A stretch of 64,000 bases of DNA from Paractinoplanes pyxinae (GTDB lineage: Bacteria; Actinomycetota; Actinomycetes; Mycobacteriales; Micromonosporaceae). The position numbers and the translations under genes were made by a program. Under the pieces are notes generated by a model. The model ran no database searches. It had not been told where the DNA came from and worked only from the letters and a program-made list of their open reading frames with translations. Below, piece by piece: positions 25,521 through 33,400 of the stretch (positions are counted from its first letter, which is position 1; each line of letters opens with the position of its first letter). The DNA lies in the NCBI RefSeq assembly GCF_026626335.1, contig NZ_JAPNTZ010000004.1, positions 558,001 to 622,000 on the forward strand, given 5' to 3'.

Positions 25521-25599
25521 CCGGGCGGATACGCGCAGCCCGTGCAGGCCGAATGGTGGGGTGCAACGGTTTCGTCGCTGGTCGCGGTGGCGTGAGGAG

Positions 25600-26286
25600 T
25601 TACGCCGCGAGATGATCACGCTCGACTGGGAGGACGTCCGTGGCCAGCCGGCCCAGGTAGGACGAGAAGCCTAGCGGCGCCCGGCCGTCGGGGCGGGCGC
25701 TGGTCACCACCGGGCAGGTGGCGTCGGCGACCACGCGGCGGCCGGTGGCCCGGACCCGCTCGATCAGGTCGCGGTCCTCGTCGTGGTCGAGGGGCTGGAA
25801 CCCGCCCACGGCGCGGTAGGTCGCGGCCGAGACTCCGAGGTTGGCCCCGTGCACGTGGGCGTCCGAGGCGGCGTACCGGCTGTCGTAGAGGCCCGGCAGC
25901 GCGGCCGGCCAGGCCGCCCAGTCGTCGACCATGACCGTGCCGGCCAGCAGGTCGGCGCCGGAGCCGGCGTGCGCCAGGTGCCACAGCAGCCATTCCGGCG
26001 CGACCCGGCTGTCGGCGTCGGTGGTGGCCAGCCACAGCCCGTCCGGGCCGTGCCGCAGCGCGTGCTCCATGCCGGCCGCGCGGGCCCGGCCGACGTTGCG
26101 GGCGTCGATGGTCAGCACGGTCGCGCCGGCCGCCGCGGCCAGCTCGGCCGTGTCGTCGGTGCAGGCGTCGGCGACCACGATGATCTCGACCGGGACGGGC
26201 GACGTGGCGTCGGTCAGGCTGGCCAGGCAGCGGGGGAGCAGGTCGTGCTCGTCGTGGGCGGGGACGACGACGGCGATCCGGTTCAT
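25600..26286 (-). CDS. Family 2 glycosyltransferase
   Basis: GT-A fold glycosyltransferase (228 aa). Starts with IAVVVPAHDEHDLLPRCLAS, has VVADACTDDTAEL and the metal-binding DADS (ATTDADSRVAPEWL), then GANLGVSAATYRAVGGF and an acceptor-side DHDEDRDLIERV. Soluble, no membrane helix. Last gene of a four-gene operon (ATGA overlap with the methyltransferase). Likely glycosylates a small molecule made or activated by the neighbours; sugar and acceptor unknown. Confidence 0.92.
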   Translation of the reverse strand: MNRIAVVVPAHDEHDLLPRCLASLTDATSPVPVEIIVVADACTDDTAELAAAAGATVLTIDARNVGRARAAGMEHALRHGPDGLWLATTDADSRVAPEWLLWHLAHAGSGADLLAGTVMVDDWAAWPAALPGLYDSRYAASDAHVHGANLGVSAATYRAVGGFQPLDHDEDRDLIERVRATGRRVVADATCPVVTSARPDGRAPLGFSSYLGRLATDVLPVERDHLAA

Positions 26287-26891
26287 GCGAGCCCCTCGCG
26301 CTGGGCCACCGAGAGCGCCTCGGGCGGCGTACGGGTGTAGACCTCGAGCAGGAAGTCGGCCTCCTCGTGCCGGGCCTGCCGGGCCAGTCCGGGGGTGGCC
26401 GCCAGCCGCTCGTGCACCTCGTCGCCGGGGCGGGCGTGCTCGTCGACCGGGCGCCGCCAGTGCACGGCCACCAGGTCGCCGCCCGGTTCCAGCGATTCCA
26501 CCGCCCGCTTGATCAGCGTGTTCAGGTCGGCGTCGTCGAAGTAGTAGCCCAGTTCGGACAGCACGATCAGGTCGAACGTGTCGTCCGGCCAGTCGTGCGG
26601 CATCCGGCCGGTGCCCAGCGTGACGTGCGGGAAGGCGGCCAGGTGGGTGGCGGCCGAGGCGATCGCGGCCGGCACGGCGTCGACCGCGAACACGTGGTCG
26701 CAGCGCTCGGCCAGCCGGGCCGTGAGCATTCCGGTCGAGCAGCCGGGCTCGAACGCCGACTTGTAGCGGCGGGCGGTCAGCGAGGCCACGGTGAGCGCGT
26801 GTTTGCGGGCGTCGTACCAGCGGGTGGCGAAGCTCCACGGGTCGCTGCTGCGGGCGTACATGTGCTCGAAGTAGCTCTGGGGGGTCGTCAT
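26283..26891 (-). CDS. SAM-dependent methyltransferase, NodS-like
   Basis: Class I methyltransferase (202 aa). SAM motif I is FEPGCSTGMLTARL (47-60), with VFAVDAVPAAI following and DTFDLIVLSELGYYFDD as motif II/III. The N terminus (SYFEHMYARSSDPWSFATRWYDARKHALTV) is characteristic of the NodS-type proteins found beside PIG-L deacetylases. ATGA overlap with the glycosyltransferase gene and with the PIG-L gene. NodS N-methylates amino sugars in nodulation factors; here an N-methylation of a deacetylated product is plausible. Confidence 0.9.
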   Translation of the reverse strand: MTTPQSYFEHMYARSSDPWSFATRWYDARKHALTVASLTARRYKSAFEPGCSTGMLTARLAERCDHVFAVDAVPAAIASAATHLAAFPHVTLGTGRMPHDWPDDTFDLIVLSELGYYFDDADLNTLIKRAVESLEPGGDLVAVHWRRPVDEHARPGDEVHERLAATPGLARQARHEEADFLLEVYTRTPPEALSVAQREGLA

Positions 26892-27607
26892 CGCAGCACC
26901 ACCTCGAACGGGCGCGCGAACCGAGCCAGCACGTGCGGCGGCAGGATGGCCGCGTCGCCCGGCTCGGGGCCCAGGGGCGCGATCTGGCTGGGGAAGGCGT
27001 CGATGGCGGCGGCTTTCGCCTGCTGCGCGGCCGGGGTCAGCTCGATCCGGTGCGCGCGGTGCCACGGCACCCGGGTGTCGCCGGGGGAGGCCCAGTGCCA
27101 CGTCCAGATCGGGTACTCCAGCAGCACCGCGCCGGTGACCTCGCACGCGCGGGCCGCGGCCCGGCCGACCGCCTCGTGGTCCGGGTGTCCGTCCTCGCGC
27201 CAGGTGGCCAGGCACCACCGGCCCGGCGCCAGCCGCTCGGTCAGGGCCTCGGCCAGCGCATCCTCGTCGATCTTGCCGTCGGGCTGGCCGAGCCGGCGTA
27301 CGGGCGCGTCGCCCAGGCCGAGGCGGCGCAACGCCTCCGCCGTCTCATCGCGGCGGATCGCGGCCAGCTCGGCCTGGGTGTGCACGGTCGAGTGCGGGTG
27401 CGAGGCCTCGCCGTCGGTCACGGCGACCAGTTCGGCCCGGTCCAGCATGGCCATCAGCCCGGCCACGCCCAGGATCTCGTCGTCGGGGTGCGGGGCCACG
27501 ATCAGCGGCGGCTCGGCCGCGTCGAGCGGCAGCACCGGCCATTCGGCCATGGCCGGCCACTCCCGCCAGGTCTGTTCCGGCGTGCCCTCGCCCTCGATCG
27601 GCCTCAC
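26888..27607 (-). CDS. PIG-L family deacetylase
   Basis: Zinc-dependent N-deacetylase of the LmbE/PIG-L family (239 aa). The zinc motif PHPDDE is at residues 39-44 and a second HPDHE in the later part. GTG 27607 overlaps the stop of the acyl-CoA dehydrogenase gene (GTGA). Family members remove acetyl groups from GlcNAc-type substrates (MshB, Mca relatives). This one belongs to the branch that travels with NodS methyltransferase, GT2 and an acyl-CoA dehydrogenase, so it is not the mycothiol enzyme MshB. Confidence 0.92.
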   Translation of the reverse strand: MRPIEGEGTPEQTWREWPAMAEWPVLPLDAAEPPLIVAPHPDDEILGVAGLMAMLDRAELVAVTDGEASHPHSTVHTQAELAAIRRDETAEALRRLGLGDAPVRRLGQPDGKIDEDALAEALTERLAPGRWCLATWREDGHPDHEAVGRAAARACEVTGAVLLEYPIWTWHWASPGDTRVPWHRAHRIELTPAAQQAKAAAIDAFPSQIAPLGPEPGDAAILPPHVLARFARPFEVVLR

Positions 27608-28524
27608 CACGGCGACTTCTCCGTCCGTACCAGGCCGCCCAGCTGCTCGAGGTCGGCCTCGGCGTGGCTCTGCCGCAGATACACGGTGAGGTCGGCGACG
27701 CGGTGGGCGTGCCGTTCGTCGCGGCACAGCGGGCCGGCGCCGAGCGCGCGCCCGACCCGGTCGATCACCTCGGTCGCGGCCGCCTCGACGGTGGCCCGCA
27801 CGCGCAGGGCGAGCCGGTGCTGGATCGCCGCGGGGTCGGCGTCGATGATCGCGGCCGCCTCCATCAGGACGGCGTGGGCCGCGCCCAGGGCGACGTCGGC
27901 CGCGCCCAGGTGGGCCAGCGTGTGCGGGTCGTCCTTGGCCGAGGTGTGCAGGGCGTCGGCGATGCCCAGGGCGCCGCCGTACCAGCACGCGGCGACGCCG
28001 ATGCCGCCGTGCCAGAAGCCGGGCCGGTTCACGTAGTCGCCGGGGCCGCCGACCGGGCGGGCCGGCGCGCCGGTGAACCGGATCGTGCGGCTGTCGCTGG
28101 CCGCCATGCCGACGGCGGGCCAGGTGCCGTCGAGGGGCACGGCGTGCGGCGGCTCGTTGGCCACCGCGAACAGCCGGATGCCGTCCTCGGCCTCGGCCGT
28201 GACCAGCGCGTGGGTGCACCAGCCGGCGCCCGAGCACCACGGCCGTTCCCCGGTCAGCTGCCAGCCGCCGGCGGTGCGGGTGGCGCGTACGGACTTGGGA
28301 ACCGCCGCCCAGACGCCCCAGCGCTCGCCCGCGCTCTCGCCGTCGTCGCCCAGCTCGGCGCGGATCGCCACCGCGTCGGCGTGGCCCTCGCCCAGCCGGG
28401 CCGCGACCGGGTCGGCCCGGCCCAGCTCGGCCAGCCGCCGGAGGCGTTCCGCGGTGTCACCCCGCCCCGGCAGCGGCAGGTCGGGAGTCTCGATCATGAG
28501 CACGGCCAAGCTGGTACCCGGCAA
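27604..28524 (-). CDS. Short acyl-CoA dehydrogenase-like flavoprotein
   Basis: Acyl-CoA dehydrogenase superfamily member (306 aa, shorter than the usual 380). A middle-domain segment (GVWAAVPKSVRATRTAGGWQLTGERPWCSGAG) is followed by a helical C-terminal domain. The catalytic Glu region is not recognisable. I use the TTG at 28524 because GGAGGGG precedes it; ATG 28497 has no ribosome site. First gene of the cluster with PIG-L, NodS-like and GT2 genes. Probably oxidises or hydroxylates a bound intermediate; no direct evidence for a CoA substrate. Confidence 0.8.
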   Translation of the reverse strand: MPGTSLAVLMIETPDLPLPGRGDTAERLRRLAELGRADPVAARLGEGHADAVAIRAELGDDGESAGERWGVWAAVPKSVRATRTAGGWQLTGERPWCSGAGWCTHALVTAEAEDGIRLFAVANEPPHAVPLDGTWPAVGMAASDSRTIRFTGAPARPVGGPGDYVNRPGFWHGGIGVAACWYGGALGIADALHTSAKDDPHTLAHLGAADVALGAAHAVLMEAAAIIDADPAAIQHRLALRVRATVEAAATEVIDRVGRALGAGPLCRDERHAHRVADLTVYLRQSHAEADLEQLGGLVRTEKSPW

Positions 28525-28543
28525 CCCGCCCCTCCAACCGAAC

Positions 28544-29482
28544 CTAGTTGCGAGGTAGCAGACGTCTCACCGCGGCGCCCGCCCCGAGCACGGTGGCGGC
28601 GAGTGCGCCGCCGACCTGGGCCCGGGTCCAGCGGCCGGGGCCGCCCTCCTCACGCGGCTTCGAGCCGAAGACGTTGCCGTCGGTGCCCTCGATCGCCTGC
28701 CGGGACAGTCCGCCGTGCCGCATGAGCGGGGTGACCAGGGCGTCGTAGATCGGCGGCATCAGCGTGAAGCCGAGCTCGATGATGCGGTTGGTGACGCCGA
28801 CCGAGGCCGAGTTGCGGGGGTGGTCGGCCAGCCGCACCACCCGGCCCGCGACCAGCTCGGCCGAGTCGACCGGCGGCGGCGGGCGGCCCACGAACCCCGC
28901 GTAGTTGGCCGCGCTGGTGTAGATGGGGGTGTCGACGCTGCCGGGGGCCAGGGTGCAGATGTGGATGTCCGGCGCGTCCCGCGTCTCGTGCTGAAGTGTG
29001 CGGATCAGGCCCCGCAGTCCCCACTTGGCGGTCACGTAGGCCGAGATGTACGGGACGGTGACGTGGGCCAGCAGCGAGCTGACCGAGATCAGCGTGCCCC
29101 GGCCCTGGGCCCGGAACTGCCGCAGCGCGGTGCGCGCGACGTTGGCCGAGCCCAGCAGATCCGTGGTGATCATGCGGTCGAACACCTCGGGCGGCAGATC
29201 CTCGAATTTCCCGTACGCCATGACGGCGGCCGAATCGACCCAGACATCAACCCGTCCGTACCGTTCGACCGCCTTGCTCAGCAGGGCGTCGAGGGCGCCC
29301 CGGTCGGTGATGTCGGTGGGGACCACGAGCGGGTCGTTCCCGCAGGCCTCGGCCACCTTCTTGAGGTCGTCGGCACCTCGCGCGGCCAGCACCAACCGGT
29401 CGCCCCGGGCCGCGAAGGCGAGCGCCGACGCCCGGCCGATGCCGCTGGACGCGCCGGTCAGGACCACTACACGTGAACTCAT
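28544..29482 (-). CDS. SDR-family oxidoreductase with C-terminal anchor
   Basis: Short-chain dehydrogenase (312 aa) with TGASSGIG at residues 9-16, Ser near 135, and Tyr149/Lys153 in YVTAK. The usual NNAG is DSAA. The C-terminal about 25 residues (GGALAATVLGAGAAVRRLLP) are hydrophobic with basic residues, suggesting membrane attachment. ATG 29482 chosen from the family N terminus. Divergent from the zinc alcohol dehydrogenase over 44 bp, so a shared promoter region is likely. Substrate unknown. Confidence 0.9.
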   Translation of the reverse strand: MSSRVVVLTGASSGIGRASALAFAARGDRLVLAARGADDLKKVAEACGNDPLVVPTDITDRGALDALLSKAVERYGRVDVWVDSAAVMAYGKFEDLPPEVFDRMITTDLLGSANVARTALRQFRAQGRGTLISVSSLLAHVTVPYISAYVTAKWGLRGLIRTLQHETRDAPDIHICTLAPGSVDTPIYTSAANYAGFVGRPPPPVDSAELVAGRVVRLADHPRNSASVGVTNRIIELGFTLMPPIYDALVTPLMRHGGLSRQAIEGTDGNVFGSKPREEGGPGRWTRAQVGGALAATVLGAGAAVRRLLPRN

Positions 29483-29526
29483 GGCCGGACTGCATACCCG
29501 CCCGATCGCCGGGTATCCGGCGACAC

Positions 29527-30711
29527 ATGCGTGCATTGACATGGCAAGGAACCGGCAAGGTCAGCGTCGAGACCGTCCCCGACCCGGTGATCCAGGAACC
29601 GACCGACGCGATCGTGCGAATGACCTCCACCGCGATCTGCGGGTCCGACCTTCACCTGTACGACGTTCTGGGCATGTATCTCGACGAGGGCGACATCCTC
29701 GGTCACGAGCCGATGGGCATCGTCGAGGCGGTCGGCGCCGAGGTCACCCACATCAAGCCGGGCGACCGCGTGGTGATCCCGTTCAACATCTCGTGCGGGC
29801 ACTGCTTCTTCTGCCGCAAGGGCTACTTCGCCCAGTGCGAGACCACCCAGGTGAAGTCGCAGGGCAAGGGCGCCTCGCTGTTCGGCTACACCAAGCTGTA
29901 CGGCCAGGTGCCGGGCGGCCAGGCCGAGCTGCTGCGGGTGCCGCAGGCCCACTTCGGCCCGATCAAAGTGCCCGACCACCACCCCGACGAGCGCTACCTG
30001 TTCCTCTCCGACGTGCTGACCACCTCGTGGCAGGCCGCGCAGTGGGCCGACATCGAGAAGGGCAGCACGGTGCTGGTCACCGGCCTGGGCCCGATCGGTC
30101 AGATGTCGGCCCGGATCGCCCGCCACCTGGGCGCCGAGCGCGTCATCGCCGTCGACAGCGTGCCCGAGCGCAACGCGATGGCCGAGCGGCACGGCATCGA
30201 AGTCCTCGACTCGTCGAAGGTCGAGAACATCGGGGACGCGGTGCGCGACATGACGCACGGGCGCGGCGCCGACTCGGTGATCGAGGCGGTCGGCATGGAG
30301 GCGCACGGCACCCCGTTCCAGGCGGCGGCCATGAAGGCGGCCGGGATGCTGCCCGATGGGCTGGCCCGCAAGGCGACCGAGACGTTCGGCGTCGACCGGA
30401 TGGGCGCGCTGCGCACGGCGTTCGACTCGGTCCGCCGGGCCGGCACCATCTCGATCATCGGCGTGTACGGCGGCGAGGCCGACCCGTTCCCGATGATGGA
30501 CCTGTTCGACAAGGGCGTCACCATGCGCATGGGCCAGGCCCACGTGAAGCAGTGGGTGGACGACATCCTGCCCCTGCTCACCGGCGACGACGACCCGCTG
30601 GGCGTGGACGACCTGACCACCCACCGGATCCCGCTGGAAGAGGCCCCGCACGGCTACGAGATCTTCAAGAAGAAGGAGGACGGCTGCATCAAGGTGGTCC
30701 TCAAGCCGTGA
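29527..30711 (+). CDS. Zinc-dependent alcohol dehydrogenase, formaldehyde-DH-like
   Basis: Medium-chain dehydrogenase (394 aa). Catalytic zinc ligands C38 and H60/E61, structural zinc cysteines C90, C93, C96 and C104. NAD-binding GLGPIG follows. The insertion pattern and length match the glutathione-independent formaldehyde dehydrogenase / threonine-dehydrogenase-like group common in actinomycetes. The GTGA overlap with the next gene couples it to the molybdopterin enzyme. Substrate not deducible; an aldehyde or polyol is plausible. Confidence 0.92.
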   Translation: MRALTWQGTGKVSVETVPDPVIQEPTDAIVRMTSTAICGSDLHLYDVLGMYLDEGDILGHEPMGIVEAVGAEVTHIKPGDRVVIPFNISCGHCFFCRKGYFAQCETTQVKSQGKGASLFGYTKLYGQVPGGQAELLRVPQAHFGPIKVPDHHPDERYLFLSDVLTTSWQAAQWADIEKGSTVLVTGLGPIGQMSARIARHLGAERVIAVDSVPERNAMAERHGIEVLDSSKVENIGDAVRDMTHGRGADSVIEAVGMEAHGTPFQAAAMKAAGMLPDGLARKATETFGVDRMGALRTAFDSVRRAGTISIIGVYGGEADPFPMMDLFDKGVTMRMGQAHVKQWVDDILPLLTGDDDPLGVDDLTTHRIPLEEAPHGYEIFKKKEDGCIKVVLKP

Positions 30712-32936
30712 TCCCGGACGACCCCTGGGGCGAGCGGACCCCGTACGCCCCGGGTTCGTCGTGGCCGGTCCGGGTCGACTCGCATCGCGTCGAGGAGCCG
30801 GACCGGTGGGTCCAGTCGGCCTCGGTGCTGCACTCCAACGGCGACGGCATCGACATCGGCGTCCGCGACGGCAAGATTGTCGGCGTGCGCGGCCGGGCCG
30901 TCGACCGGGTCAACCGCGGCCGCCTCGACCCCAAGGACGTGTACGGCTGGCAGGCCAACAACAGCCCCGACCGGCTGACCCGGCCGCTCGTCCGCTCCGG
31001 CGGCAAGCTCGTCGAGGCGAGCTGGGACGAGGCGATGGGCCGGATCGTGAGCCGTTCCAAGCAGCTCACGGCCGGCCAGATCGGCTTCTACACCAGCGGG
31101 CAGCTGTTCCTGGAGGAGTACTACACGCTCGGCGTGATCGGGAAGGCCGGGCTGGGCACGCCGCACATGGACGGCAACACGCGGCTCTGCACGGCCACCT
31201 CGGCCGCCGCGCTCAAGGCCAGCTTCGGCACCGACGGGCAGCCCGGCTCGTACACCGACGTCGACCACTGCGACACGATCGCGCTGTGGGGGCACAACGT
31301 CGCCGAGACGCAGGCCGTGCTGTGGATGCGCATGCTCGACCGCCGGCACGGCTCGGCGCCGCCCGCGATGCTGGCCGTCGACCCGCGTGACACTCCGGTG
31401 GCCCGCGAGGCCGACGTGCATCTGCCGGTGCGGCCCGGCACCAACCTGGCGCTCATGAACGGCCTGCTGCGCCTGCTTCTGCGTCGCGGGTGGGTTGATT
31501 TGTCGTATGTTGCGGCAAATACGCTCGGCCTGGAAGACCTGGAACGCGTCGTGGACGCCTATCCGGTGCCGCGGGTTGCGGACATCTGTGGGGTCGCTCC
31601 CGCCGACATCGAGCGTGCCGCCGAACTTCTCGGCACGGCTGACCGGCTGCTGTCGACCGTGCTGCAGGGCTTCTACCAGTCGCATCAGGCCACCGCCGCC
31701 TCTGTCGCGGTGAACAACCTGCACCTGCTGCGCGGCATGATCGGCCGCCCGGGCGCCGGCGTGCTGCAGATGAACGGCCAGCCGACCGCCGAGAACACCC
31801 GCGAGACCGGCGCCGACGGCGACCTCCCGGGCTTCCGCAACTGGGACAACCCTTCCCACGTACGGGAATTGGCCGCGCTGTGGAACGTCGAGCTGCACAC
31901 CATCCCGCACTGGTCGCCGCCCACGCACGCGATGCAGATCTGGCGCTACGCCGAACAGGGCTCGATCAAGCTGCTCTGGATCAGCGGCACCAACCCGGCC
32001 GTGTCGCTGCCCGACCTGGCCCGGATCCGGCGCATCCTGCAGCAGGACGGGCTGTTCGTAGTGGCGCAGGACCTGTTCCGCACGGAGACCACGGAGTTCG
32101 CCGACGTCGTGCTGCCCGCGGCCACGTGGGGCGAGAAGACCGGCACGTTCACCAACGCCGACCGTACGGTTCACCTGTCCAAGAAAGCCGTCGACCCGCC
32201 CGGCGAGGCCCGCGCCGACCTGGACATCTTCCTGGACTACGCGGCCCGCATGGACTTCCGCGACAAGGACGGTCGCCCGCTGATCACCTGGACCGATCCC
32301 GAGTCGGCCTACGCGGCCTGGCAGAAGTGCTCGGCCGGGCGGCCCTGCGACTACACCGCGATCACCTACGACAAGCTGCGCGGCGGGTCCGGCCTGCAGT
32401 GGGGCGGGGAGCGGCTCTACACCGACGGCCGCTTCAACACCGATTCCGATTATTGCGAGACGTACGGGCAGGACCTGAGCACCGGCGCCGAGTTCCCGGC
32501 CGAACACCACCGGGCCAAACGACCGGACGGGCGCGCGTTCCTGCTCGCCACCGACTACCGGCCCGCGCCCGAGGTGCCCAGCGACGACTACCCGCTGCGC
32601 CTGGTCACCGGCCGCACGATCTGGCAGTTCCACACCCGCACCAAGACCGGCCGCGCGCCCGAACTGAACGAGCGCGCGCCCTCGGTCTGGGTCGAGGTGC
32701 ACGAGTCCGACGCGGCCGCGCTCGGCATCACCGAGGGCGCGGTGGTGCGGATCGAGTCGCCGCGCGGGGCGATCGAGGCGCCGGCCCGGCTGTGCGGCAT
32801 CCGCGCCGGCACGGTTTTCGTGCCGTTCCACTACGCCGAAGAGGCGGCCAACGAACTCACCCGCACCGGCTGGGACCCGGTCAGCAAGCAGCCGATGTTC
32901 AAGCTGGCCGCGGTCCGCTTGAGAAAGACCCGCTGA
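30708..32936 (+). CDS. Molybdopterin oxidoreductase lacking the N-terminal Fe-S cysteines
   Basis: Mo-bis-PGD oxidoreductase of the DMSO-reductase superfamily (742 aa), closest in style to assimilatory nitrate reductase/formate dehydrogenase catalytic subunits. The likely metal ligand is Cys161 in GNTRLCTATSAAALKASFG. Cofactor-binding segments include ALWGHNVAETQ, WISGTNPAVSLPD and RLVTGRTIWQFHTRT. The [4Fe-4S] cluster segment near 34-75 has no cysteine at all, and the fourth ligand in NRGRLxPK is Asp74. GTG start overlaps the zinc-ADH stop. Cytosolic, with no Tat signal. Electron route is therefore unclear. Confidence 0.88.
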   Translation: MIPDDPWGERTPYAPGSSWPVRVDSHRVEEPDRWVQSASVLHSNGDGIDIGVRDGKIVGVRGRAVDRVNRGRLDPKDVYGWQANNSPDRLTRPLVRSGGKLVEASWDEAMGRIVSRSKQLTAGQIGFYTSGQLFLEEYYTLGVIGKAGLGTPHMDGNTRLCTATSAAALKASFGTDGQPGSYTDVDHCDTIALWGHNVAETQAVLWMRMLDRRHGSAPPAMLAVDPRDTPVAREADVHLPVRPGTNLALMNGLLRLLLRRGWVDLSYVAANTLGLEDLERVVDAYPVPRVADICGVAPADIERAAELLGTADRLLSTVLQGFYQSHQATAASVAVNNLHLLRGMIGRPGAGVLQMNGQPTAENTRETGADGDLPGFRNWDNPSHVRELAALWNVELHTIPHWSPPTHAMQIWRYAEQGSIKLLWISGTNPAVSLPDLARIRRILQQDGLFVVAQDLFRTETTEFADVVLPAATWGEKTGTFTNADRTVHLSKKAVDPPGEARADLDIFLDYAARMDFRDKDGRPLITWTDPESAYAAWQKCSAGRPCDYTAITYDKLRGGSGLQWGGERLYTDGRFNTDSDYCETYGQDLSTGAEFPAEHHRAKRPDGRAFLLATDYRPAPEVPSDDYPLRLVTGRTIWQFHTRTKTGRAPELNERAPSVWVEVHESDAAALGITEGAVVRIESPRGAIEAPARLCGIRAGTVFVPFHYAEEAANELTRTGWDPVSKQPMFKLAAVRLRKTR

Positions 32937-32937
32937 C

Positions 32938-33396
32938 ATGCATCTTGCGCACTATCTAGGTCTGCTGCATCGGGCGCAGGACGTGCTGGCCGACGCGCTG
33001 CTGGAGGTCGGGCAGGCCCACGCCGACGAGGCCGACATCGCGCAGCTCTGCTCGCAGCAGGCGCAGGTGTGCCGGGAACGAGCTGAGGCCCTTCGGCCGT
33101 TCGCCGAGCACTACTCCGAGGAGGCGCCGGACGAGCCGGAACGGCTGCACTCGGAACTGTTCCGGGGCGCCCGCGAGGGTCCGCTCGGCGTGCTGCGCGA
33201 CCTGCAGGACCTCTACCTGATGACGGCCGAGTGCGACATCTGCTGGACGCTGGTCGGGCAGGCGGCCAAGGGCCTGCGCGACGACGACCTCGAGAAAGTG
33301 GTCGAGGTGGGCGCGGCCGAGACGTCGATCCAGCTGCTGTGGCTGCGGGGCCGCATGAAACAGGCGGCCCCGCAGGCCCTCGTCGTCGCCGACTAG
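32938..33396 (+). CDS. Small all-helical protein linked to the molybdopterin enzyme
   Basis: A 152-aa protein predicted by eye to be four long helices (HYLGLLHRAQDVLADALLEV and similar), rich in Glu/Ala/Leu, with scattered His, Glu and Cys residues. The start lies 1 bp after the molybdopterin gene stop, so the two are co-translated. The shape recalls ferritin-like or DUF892-type proteins, but I cannot identify conserved metal ligands. It could be an assembly partner or an electron acceptor subunit. Confidence 0.72.
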   Translation: MHLAHYLGLLHRAQDVLADALLEVGQAHADEADIAQLCSQQAQVCRERAEALRPFAEHYSEEAPDEPERLHSELFRGAREGPLGVLRDLQDLYLMTAECDICWTLVGQAAKGLRDDDLEKVVEVGAAETSIQLLWLRGRMKQAAPQALVVAD

Positions 33397-33400
33397 ACGA

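Noticed and set aside
29046..32936. A single 1296-codon plus-strand frame running through the SDR, the ADH and the molybdopterin gene
   Set aside because: The first part is an out-of-frame shadow: the true ADH is in another frame, and molybdopterin-enzyme character begins only at GTG 30708, overlapping the ADH stop.
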